From positions 1-6,249 of the forward strand of contig LKNC01000170.1 of assembly GCA_001564255.1 (NCBI GenBank): a stretch of 6,249 nucleotides of DNA, given 5' to 3'. The notes beneath the pieces are model-generated. The model saw only the letters and a program-made list of their open reading frames with translations, was not told the DNA's origin and searched no databases. Origin of the DNA: Natrialbaceae archaeon Tc-Br11_E2g1. GTDB lineage: Archaea > Halobacteriota > Halobacteria > Halobacteriales > Natrialbaceae. Below, in pieces: positions 1 through 5,407 of the stretch. Numbering within the stretch: the first letter of the stretch is position 1; each line of letters opens with the position of its first letter. Position numbers and translations under genes: made by a program.

Positions 1-63
1 CATCCAGTCAGTCAGTGACTCCTCTCCCGACGGATTGACCGGGTGTGTGAGAGAGTCTCCCAT
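1..63 (-). CDS. Possible start of another leftward gene, cut by the window edge
   Basis: From the ATG at 63 the minus strand is open for 21 codons to the window edge. The peptide begins MGDSLTHPVNPSGEE and is followed by SLTDWM, an acidic composition in keeping with haloarchaeal proteins. A TATA-like TTTATTT lies 27-33 nt upstream, the spacing of a leaderless or nearly leaderless mRNA. A second in-frame ATG occupies bases 1-3 and could be the true start. I do not recognise the product, and so short an open frame in GC-rich DNA can arise by chance. If real, it would be the neighbour downstream of the oxidoreductase. Confidence 0.3.
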   Translation of the reverse strand, partial: MGDSLTHPVNPSGEESLTDWM

Positions 64-89
64 TGGGACTACATGAGACTGATTTGGAC

Positions 90-96
90 AAATAAA
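90..96 (-). promoter_or_regulatory. TATA-like element upstream of the possible left-edge gene
   Basis: The minus strand reads TTTATTT, 27-33 nt before the ATG at 63, in a locally AT-rich patch. The spacing suits an archaeal promoter with a transcription start just before that ATG. A second AT-only stretch (TATATAT on the plus strand, 184-190) lies further upstream and could be an alternative or additional promoter. Neither has an experimentally known match. Confidence 0.35.
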
Positions 97-138
97 CACC
101 GATCACCGCGCGAATGTGGCCGCGGTCGACGCCGATAG

Positions 139-163
139 AAACTACGAGCGAAGCGAGCAGTTT
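139..163. repeat. Imperfect dyad of the CGAGCGAAGCGAG type in the left intergenic region
   Basis: The plus strand has AAACT and AGTTT arms flanking CGAGCGAAGCGAG, giving an imperfect inverted repeat with internal mismatches. Short GAGCGAAGCGAG-type sequences are common between haloarchaeal genes, as I recall. It begins about 72 nt beyond the oxidoreductase stop, so it could help transcript ending or processing. However, no long T-tract follows on the minus strand and the function is open. The rest of 64-234 shows only the TATA-like stretches and no supported gene. Confidence 0.35.
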
Positions 164-234
164 GTGCCCTGTGTCCATCAGCGTATATATGTCAGTCTCT
201 GAAGCAAAACTATGGACAGTTCTGCTAATTCCTC

Positions 235-1611
235 TCAGATGATGTACTCGTCTTCGCTGAACTGGACGTAGCCGCCGTTGCGGAACTTGTACTTCCGTTT
301 CTTGTAGGCGGCCATGATCTTCGTCGCGCCGAGACCCGCCGAATACTTCTTCGCGAGCAACTGTCCCTCGAGGTCCGTCGCGGCGGTCATACCCTCGAGG
401 ACCCCGAAGACCCGGTCCCAGTCGTCGGGCCCGTAGTCGGAGACGATGTCCGCGAACGCGACGTTCCGGAGGAGTTCGTCGCCGACCGCGCGTTTCCAGA
501 CCTCGTTGTAGTGCTCGAGTGAATCCGTCGCGGCCAGTCGGCCGGCGATCTTCCCGGTTCGGACGGCGACGTGATAGCCGCCCTCGTGGAACGCCGAGGT
601 CGTCCCCATCGCACCGCCGGCGACGGCGATGTTCGCGCCAACGGGCGACTCGATCGGACGGGTCGAGGAGATCGGATACGTCTCCGTCCCCCTCGATTTG
701 CCCCGATCTTCCACGATCGGGAACTCCGCTTCGATGTCGTACTCGTCGCCGTACTCGAGTTCGAGCAGCCGGCGGATGTACTCTTTGCCGGTCGGAAGTC
801 GGTCGTCTTCGGGACCCAAGAGCTTGTACGACGCCGGACTCTCGACCTCGTCGATCGTCAGCCCGATGGGCATCGTCAGCCCGACGCGGGCGACGGTGCC
901 GTCGTTGGGGAACACCCACGGATAGGCCGTCTCCCCGGGCATATACCCCCACCAGAACTTCAGGCGATCGTCCTCGAAGACCTCCTCGGGGAACTCCCGG
1001 TACTCCTGGTAGGCGATGTGGTTCGCATCCGGCGGCGAGAGGTGCTCTGTGATCGTCCGCCCCGGCGGCGTGAACTGATCGAGCGCCTCGAGGGTGATGC
1101 GACGTTGTGGACCGTCGGCTAAGATCACGTACTCGGCCTCGACGGTTTCGCCGGAGGAGAGCGTGAGCGTGTGCATCGGTGATTCACGGAGGTCGGTCTC
1201 GAGGTCGGTGACGCCGACCCCCATACGCAGATCCGCACCCGCATCCGCGGCGCGTTCGTGGAGCCAGTCGTCCATCCGGGTGCGATTGAACGTGTACCCG
1301 AAGTTCGGATAGGTGGAGTCGATGCCGGTGGCGTTCAGTTCGACGGCCGTCTTCGGGCCGACGAAGTCCGTTCCCGACAGTTCCCGTAAGATGACGTCGT
1401 CGGGGATCTCCCGATGGTCGATGTCCATGATGTCGACCCAGTAGTCGAGTATGCCGGCGGCGTCGGTCGAGTCGGGGCCGGGCGTCTCGCGGTCCTCGCG
1501 TGGGACCCCCTGTTCGAACAACACCGTCTCTGCCCCGTGTGCAGCGGCGCGTTCGGCCGCGGAGGCACCCGCAGGGCCACCACCGACGATCGCGACGTCT
1601 ACTTGTTCCAT
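235..1611 (-). CDS. FAD-dependent oxidoreductase, geranylgeranyl-reductase-like family
   Basis: This 458-residue flavoprotein resembles archaeal geranylgeranyl reductases, which saturate isoprenoid chains of membrane lipids or quinones; its true substrate is not evident. The N-terminal Rossmann motif VGGGPAG (9-15), with the acidic strand end FEQ (32-34), binds FAD ADP. A second FAD contact, ILADGP, is at 163-168. The YPWVFP segment (230-235) matches the YxWxFP signature of geranylgeranyl reductases. The third FAD motif, normally GD-A-x-G, reads AGGAMG (331-336), with Gly in place of the Asp. The following HEGGYHVAVRTGKIAG helix is otherwise family-like. There is no signal peptide or obvious membrane segment. 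The ATG at 1611 is backed by a TATA-like box at the leaderless distance, and the GxGxxG motif begins at residue 9, as expected. It lies 54 nt after arlI and seems transcribed separately. Other FAD monooxygenase-like functions remain possible. Confidence 0.85.
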   Translation of the reverse strand: MEQVDVAIVGGGPAGASAAERAAAHGAETVLFEQGVPREDRETPGPDSTDAAGILDYWVDIMDIDHREIPDDVILRELSGTDFVGPKTAVELNATGIDSTYPNFGYTFNRTRMDDWLHERAADAGADLRMGVGVTDLETDLRESPMHTLTLSSGETVEAEYVILADGPQRRITLEALDQFTPPGRTITEHLSPPDANHIAYQEYREFPEEVFEDDRLKFWWGYMPGETAYPWVFPNDGTVARVGLTMPIGLTIDEVESPASYKLLGPEDDRLPTGKEYIRRLLELEYGDEYDIEAEFPIVEDRGKSRGTETYPISSTRPIESPVGANIAVAGGAMGTTSAFHEGGYHVAVRTGKIAGRLAATDSLEHYNEVWKRAVGDELLRNVAFADIVSDYGPDDWDRVFGVLEGMTAATDLEGQLLAKKYSAGLGATKIMAAYKKRKYKFRNGGYVQFSEDEYII

Positions 1612-1634
1612 ACTTCCTGAGAGTTCACGACACG

Positions 1635-1641
1635 TATTAAA
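1635..1641 (-). promoter_or_regulatory. TATA-like box of the FAD oxidoreductase gene (leaderless promoter)
   Basis: The minus strand reads TTTAATA, centred 27 nt upstream of the ATG at 1611, within otherwise GC-rich DNA. In haloarchaea a TATA element at this distance usually gives a transcript that starts at or next to the start codon. The only purine-rich stretch near the ATG, AGGA, is about 3 nt away, too close for a normal Shine-Dalgarno, which fits a leaderless message. The box lies in the 54-nt arlI-oxidoreductase gap. Confidence 0.6.
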
Positions 1642-1665
1642 CTGCCTGGAACCCGGGTGATACCG

Positions 1666-3372
1666 CTAGACGATCGTGTTCACGTCCGGTTTCTCGACGT
1701 TGAACGGGAGGCCACTGAGTCCGTCACGCTGGAACGAGGATATCAGCCGGTTTACCTCCTCGTAGCCGATCATGTCCTTGAACACCATCTGCTCGATGAT
1801 CCGCGTTCTGTACTCCAGGTTGGCGTAGATGTCCCGGGAGTCCTCGAGGCCGTGGAGGGTGGCGATCTTGTCCTCGAGGAGGACGGAATTGTTCTGGCCG
1901 GTGAACTCGAGTTTGTCCCGGTGGGGCTCCCACTCGAAGACCTTGTTCGTGATGAGTCCGCCGAGTTCCCGGGAGTAGCGGTCGATCTCGTAGATGCTGG
2001 TACAGCGTCGGTAGTCGTCACCCTGGATGAAGTTCTGGAAGATCACGAGATCCAAGTTGTCCAGGTGTGAGTAGGGGACGTTGATCGGGTTCCCCTTGAG
2101 ACGCTGGACTAAACTCTTGATGTCCCCGGCGTGGAAGGTCATCAACACGGGGTGGCCGGTCTGGATCGCCTGGAACGCCATCCGGACTTCCTTTCCGCGT
2201 GCCTCGCCGACGATGATGTAGTCCGGACGCGATCGGAGGGCGGCGGCGACCAGATCGAAGAGGTCGATGTCGTTGTCACCGTCGGCTTCCTCCCTCGTCA
2301 ACAGTTGCTGCCAGGTGTCGTGTGGCGGGACGACTTCGGCCGTGTCCTCTGCGGTGTAGATCTTCGAGTCGTCCGGGATGAACGACGTCATCGCGTTGAG
2401 TGTCGTCGTCTTCCCCGAGGCGGTCTCCCCGGCGACGATCGCACTCGTCTCGTTTTCCATCGCCAGCCAGAGATAGGCCGCCGCCATCGGTGAGAAGGTC
2501 CCACCACGGGTGATCGCCGGCATCGTCAGCGGGATCTCGTCTTGCTGGCGGATCGTCATCGAGGGGCCTTTGACGGAGATGTCATCGGAGAAGATGACGT
2601 TGAACCGCGAGCCGTCCGGCAGGGTCCCGTCGACGATGGGATGGGCGTCCGAAAGCGGCTTGCCGATCCGTTCGGCCATCGAGCGCAGGTAGTGATCGTA
2701 CTCGTACTCGCTTCCGAAGTCGATGTCCGTCCGAAGCAAGCCGAAGACGTCGTTGTAGACGTGGAGGTTGTCGTGTGCCAGGACGTGGATGTCCTCGTTG
2801 GTGGGGTCGATCAACACGGGTTCTAACTGTCCGAGTCCCAAGACGTCCCGCTGGAACTGGTACCGGAGCCGATCGAAGGTCAACTGATCGACTGCGATCG
2901 GCTTCGGCGACAGTGCACCGCGTATCCGCCCGGCGAGACCGCCGACTGTCCCGTCGTCCCGGCCGCTTCCAGTCACCGTGATGACCGACGACAACAGCTC
3001 CTCGAGGTCGTCGGTGTCGATCTCCGCCGAGCCCGTGACGCTCTCGTTCAGGACGCGCCGTTTGACCTCCCGGAACAGTTCGATCTCGTCGTGTGTCAAC
3101 GACGGTTCGATCGTGTGATAGATCGGGTCCCGATCGCGGGCGCCATAGACGTGAACGAAGACGACGTCGTCGATCTTCCAGCAGTAGTTCGGATGATCGA
3201 CCATCGTGTTGTGATGGTCTTTTGGCTCGTCGACGTAGCTGGGGTACGTGTTCGTCCGCTCGTTGAACTCCGTGATGTGTTCCTCGAGGTGGGGGTGGTC
3301 GGCCATCTCGGCCTCGAGGTCACTCGAGAGCGCGGAGTCGTCGAGGGCGCTCGGATCTATTTGCCAGGCCAT
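1666..3372 (-). CDS. arlI: Archaellum assembly/rotation ATPase ArlI (FlaI), type II/IV secretion ATPase family
   Basis: ArlI is a hexameric cytoplasmic ATPase that, with the membrane protein ArlJ and the regulator ArlH, drives both assembly and rotation of the archaellum. The protein has 568 residues, near the usual length for haloarchaeal members, with an acidic N-terminal domain (about 1-160), a PAS-like secretion-ATPase N domain (about 160-285) and the RecA-like motor. The motifs are Walker A GETASGKTT (315-323), Asp box AEDTAEV (341-347), Walker B with catalytic Glu in DYIIVGEARG (384-393) and His box TGHPVLMTFHAGD (405-417). The stretch after the His box (LKGNPINVPYSHLDNLDLVIFQ) is closer to euryarchaeal ArlI than to PilB-type pilus ATPases as I recall them. 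The start at 3372 is backed by a GGAGGTGA Shine-Dalgarno 12 nt upstream. It lies 66 nt after cheD. Neither arlH nor arlJ is adjacent, so a paralogue of altered role cannot be excluded. Confidence 0.92.
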   Translation of the reverse strand: MAWQIDPSALDDSALSSDLEAEMADHPHLEEHITEFNERTNTYPSYVDEPKDHHNTMVDHPNYCWKIDDVVFVHVYGARDRDPIYHTIEPSLTHDEIELFREVKRRVLNESVTGSAEIDTDDLEELLSSVITVTGSGRDDGTVGGLAGRIRGALSPKPIAVDQLTFDRLRYQFQRDVLGLGQLEPVLIDPTNEDIHVLAHDNLHVYNDVFGLLRTDIDFGSEYEYDHYLRSMAERIGKPLSDAHPIVDGTLPDGSRFNVIFSDDISVKGPSMTIRQQDEIPLTMPAITRGGTFSPMAAAYLWLAMENETSAIVAGETASGKTTTLNAMTSFIPDDSKIYTAEDTAEVVPPHDTWQQLLTREEADGDNDIDLFDLVAAALRSRPDYIIVGEARGKEVRMAFQAIQTGHPVLMTFHAGDIKSLVQRLKGNPINVPYSHLDNLDLVIFQNFIQGDDYRRCTSIYEIDRYSRELGGLITNKVFEWEPHRDKLEFTGQNNSVLLEDKIATLHGLEDSRDIYANLEYRTRIIEQMVFKDMIGYEEVNRLISSFQRDGLSGLPFNVEKPDVNTIV

Positions 3373-3384
3373 CGTCTCCGACAG

Positions 3385-3392
3385 TCACCTCC
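3385..3392 (-). promoter_or_regulatory. Strong Shine-Dalgarno sequence for arlI
   Basis: The minus strand reads GGAGGTGA, an eight-base match to the complement of the 16S rRNA 3' end, 12 nt before the arlI ATG. It supports this start over the next in-frame Met at residue 23. It also argues that arlI is translated from a message with a leader, most simply a cheA-cheC-cheD-arlI transcript, since many haloarchaeal first genes are leaderless and lack such a site. No clear TATA box is visible in the 66-nt gap. Confidence 0.75.
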
Positions 3393-3438
3393 GTGGACGG
3401 TCAGGTCGATCACACTATCCGCTTCAGGTCGACGATCG

Positions 3439-4215
3439 TCATAGGTATTTCTCTTCACCGGACGCGCTCTTGACCGTGAACTCGCCGGTTTCCGGGTCGA
3501 AGACGACCGAGCGCCCCGACTGGCCGCCGAAGTCGGTCCCGTCGATCGAGACACCGTGGTCGGCCAACACCTCCCGTGCGGCGTCGGCGTTCCGTTCGCC
3601 GATCGACCGGTCGGAACCGCTGAACTCGATCATCGACGCGCCGCCGGCGAGTTTCGCCCACGACCTCGAGGGGGTGCCGCCGGCCGCCTCGAGGTCGGCG
3701 AGCATCGTTTCGATCCCCGTGTCGGCGAACTTGGCTTCTGCGTCGTGGCGTCCCTTCGACTTGGCCGATTCCGGCAGCATGAAGTGTAACAGTCCGCTGA
3801 CCGCCGCCCGCTCGTCGTGGACGACGACGGCCACACACGAGCCGAGACCGCTCGTCGACAGCGGCTGGCTCCCGTCGGTGACGGCGTATTCGGCGATTCC
3901 GACGGTGATCGGGTCGAGGTGCTCTGTGTCGTCCTCGTCGCCGAAGACCGGGATGTCGAAGTCGTCGTCGTCGTCGTCATCGTCGCTACTCGGGGTGAAG
4001 ACGGGGATCCCGGCGTCGTCGTCGTCATCGTCATCGTCGGCACCGTAAACGGTGAACCCGTCGTCGTCATCGTCATCGTCGGCACCGTAAACGGTGAACC
4101 CGTCGTCGTCATCGTCATCGTCGGCACCGTAAACGGTGAACCCGTCGTCGTCGTCGTCGTCATCGTCATCGTCGGCACCGTAAACGGTGAACCCGTCCTC
4201 GTCGTCGTCGCTCAT
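3439..4215 (-). CDS. cheD: Chemoreceptor glutamine deamidase CheD with a repetitive acidic N-terminal extension
   Basis: CheD deamidates glutamines of chemotaxis transducers and is a partner of CheC in the adaptation loop. The core spans about residues 98-258, the usual size for the family. It contains the deamidase triad: T121, C127 (in TSGLGSC) and H144 (in LLHFMLP). The spacing matches the Thr21-Cys27-His44 arrangement I recall for Thermotoga CheD. A later AKLAGGASM segment at 187-195 is also typical. Residues 1-98 are not normal CheD. They hold four GFTVYGA units (from residues 8, 25, 39 and 53), then GIPVF (69-73) and DIPVF (87-91), separated by aspartate runs of 7-10. The start is the ATG in the ATGA overlap with cheC. 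No other start is plausible, because the reading frame is continuous and the coupling is typical of an operon. The enzymatic call is secure. The role of the extension is unknown. Confidence 0.95.
   Translation of the reverse strand: MSDDDEDGFTVYGADDDDDDDDDDGFTVYGADDDDDDDGFTVYGADDDDDDDGFTVYGADDDDDDDDAGIPVFTPSSDDDDDDDDFDIPVFGDEDDTEHLDPITVGIAEYAVTDGSQPLSTSGLGSCVAVVVHDERAAVSGLLHFMLPESAKSKGRHDAEAKFADTGIETMLADLEAAGGTPSRSWAKLAGGASMIEFSGSDRSIGERNADAAREVLADHGVSIDGTDFGGQSGRSVVFDPETGEFTVKSASGEEKYL
3922..4215 (-). repeat. Region encoding the acidic repeat extension of CheD (six aromatic/hydrophobic motifs in poly-Asp)
   Basis: This segment encodes CheD residues 1-98. Six short motifs of the form (G/D)-(F/I)-(T/P)-V-(Y/F) start at residues 8, 25, 39, 53, 69 and 87. 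The aspartate runs between them are 10, 7, 7, 8 and 8 residues long. The first four motifs are identical (GFTVYGA) and the last two are diverged (GIPVFTP, DIPVFGD). The composition predicts a disordered, highly negative tail with evenly spaced hydrophobic-aromatic spots, resembling multivalent docking peptides. That interpretation is inference; the repeat itself is plain in the sequence. Confidence 0.93.
4039..4212 (-). repeat. Direct tandem DNA repeats, period 42 / 42 / 51 bp, inside cheD
   Basis: Repeat units begin at 4039, 4081, 4123 and 4174 on the plus strand. The first two are identical over 42 bp. The third has nine extra bases (three more GTC triplets, that is three Asp codons). The fourth is truncated at the start codon of cheD. 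The part encoding FTVYGA is base-for-base identical in all four copies, including less-favoured codons such as GTT and GGT, which points to recent duplication. Each copy contains the dyad CACCGT-AA-ACGGTG, at 4041-4054, 4083-4096, 4125-4138 and 4176-4189. All length changes are multiples of three, so the frame is kept. Confidence 0.95.
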
Positions 4216-5405
4216 CTGTCCATCTCGTCGAGAACGTCGTTCGGCCTGATCAGGGTGTAGACGGTACAGCTAAACTCCCCATCGGTCGTCCCGAGGCCCA
4301 CCTCGAAGTTAAGGACGAACCGTTCGTCCGGCCCGAGGTTGACCGCAGCGTCGTTGACGATCGACGAACGCATGTCCTCGACGAGCGCGAGCGGCGTCGT
4401 CTCGATCGGCCCGCCGAACTGCTCGGTCAACCCGCCGACGATGCTCTCGACGACCTCGTTGCCCGCCGTCGCGATCGCCCGTTCGCGGTCGGTTTCCGGT
4501 GTACGCTCGTCGTCGGTCGTGAGTTCGTCGGCCGGTTCGACCCGCCGGGAGACGAGTTCATCGGAGCGTTCGTCGAAGAGCACGAGCAAGTACCCACGTG
4601 GCACTTCAGTCAACTCGACGACGACGCCCGAACTCCCCTCGTCGGAGACCGTCCCCGAGAGCCGTTCGGTGGGGACGATGTCCAAGACGGTGTGCTCGAC
4701 GTCGACCTCGAGGTCCAGTTTCCCGCCGAGGTGTTCGGTCAGGGAGGTGATCCCCTCGTCGATGACCGCGTTGAACGTGCCGAGGGTCTCGTCGTCGAGG
4801 GTCACAGAGCCCGATTCGGCACCGAACAGCCGTTGAGTCGACTCCTCCTCGAGGAACATGTACATCTCGAACTCGATCTCGCCGTCGGGGGTGACGATCG
4901 TACTCCGCTGGGCGATTGCGTCTGCCCCCTCGTGGATGTACTCCGTCTCGACGCTCCCCTCGTCTTCGCCTTCGATCGCACTCGAGACGGCCTCCGGCGG
5001 TGACATGACGATCGAGTCCTCTTTCATGTCCGCCCAGCCGTCGACGTACCCACTGACCATCACGTTACAGATCTCCTCTGCGGCCCCCTCGTGTTTGTCG
5101 GTGTACCCGCTGTCGGATGGGAGCATGGGCATAAAGGCCTCGGCGAGTTCCTGACCGCTCTGTCGGTCGAAGACGGTGACGACCTCGCCTTCGAGGTAGC
5201 CCTCGAGGTGGATCGATATCGCGAGGGCGTCGTCGCGTTCGAACTCGCCTAAGACCTCCTCGGTGGAGACGACGTGGAGGCGTGAACACTCCACTTCCGC
5301 CTCGACGCCGGTCAGTCCCGACAGGCGCTTTGTCGCGCCGTCTGCGCCATCGACGGCCATCTTGTCGAACTCTTCGAGTTTTCGTAGGTCTAGTTTCGGG
5401 CTCAT
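4212..5405 (-). CDS. cheC: CheC-family CheY-P phosphatase/adaptor with two CheC domains
   Basis: CheC proteins dephosphorylate CheY-P and bind CheD, linking the kinase output to receptor adaptation. This 397-residue protein is about twice the length of a single-domain CheC and reads as two CheC-like halves, roughly 1-200 and 205-397. In the family the catalytic signature is (D/S)xxxExxN followed about 22 residues later by Pro. The first half has E111-I-C-N114 and Pro at 136/137, so one site looks functional, although Gly replaces the leading D/S. The equivalent helix in the second half (GNEVVES, 315-321) keeps E317 but has E320 where Asn is expected. The N-terminal helix of each half also lacks the Asn (K15 in the first half). 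The ATG is 2 nt after the cheA stop, with GGAG 11 nt upstream, and the TGA overlaps the cheD ATG. The family call is firm. The domain boundaries and the count of active sites are inferred by eye. Confidence 0.92.
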   Translation of the reverse strand: MSPKLDLRKLEEFDKMAVDGADGATKRLSGLTGVEAEVECSRLHVVSTEEVLGEFERDDALAISIHLEGYLEGEVVTVFDRQSGQELAEAFMPMLPSDSGYTDKHEGAAEEICNVMVSGYVDGWADMKEDSIVMSPPEAVSSAIEGEDEGSVETEYIHEGADAIAQRSTIVTPDGEIEFEMYMFLEEESTQRLFGAESGSVTLDDETLGTFNAVIDEGITSLTEHLGGKLDLEVDVEHTVLDIVPTERLSGTVSDEGSSGVVVELTEVPRGYLLVLFDERSDELVSRRVEPADELTTDDERTPETDRERAIATAGNEVVESIVGGLTEQFGGPIETTPLALVEDMRSSIVNDAAVNLGPDERFVLNFEVGLGTTDGEFSCTVYTLIRPNDVLDEMDR

Positions 5406-5407
5406 GA

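Noticed and set aside
10..20. Short palindrome AGTCA-G-TGACT next to repeated GTCA words
   Set aside because: Arms of 5 bp at the window edge, possibly inside coding sequence; too short to call an operator.
8..952. Long arginine-rich minus-strand frame overlapping the oxidoreductase gene
   Set aside because: The Arg/Asp/Gly-rich composition is typical of an out-of-frame reading of a GC-rich gene, and the oxidoreductase frame has clear FAD motifs.
3248..4048. Long serine-rich plus-strand frame across the arlI start and cheD
   Set aside because: It is antisense to two well-supported genes, with a low-complexity tail that mirrors the repeat.
4015..4212. Repeat considered as a CRISPR-like array
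   Set aside because: Units are directly contiguous with no unique spacers, stay in frame and encode part of CheD.
3817..4260. Plus-strand open frame opposite cheD with valine/isoleucine-rich GTVNGEP repeats, looking like a repetitive membrane protein
   Set aside because: It is the antisense reading of the Asp repeat. cheD on the minus strand has a complete catalytic core and operon context, and the opposite frame has no domain or start signal.
368..5200. Very frequent CTCGAG and CGATCG words throughout
   Set aside because: They are explained by common Leu-Glu and Ile/Arg/Asp codon pairs in haloarchaeal genes, with no spacing pattern.
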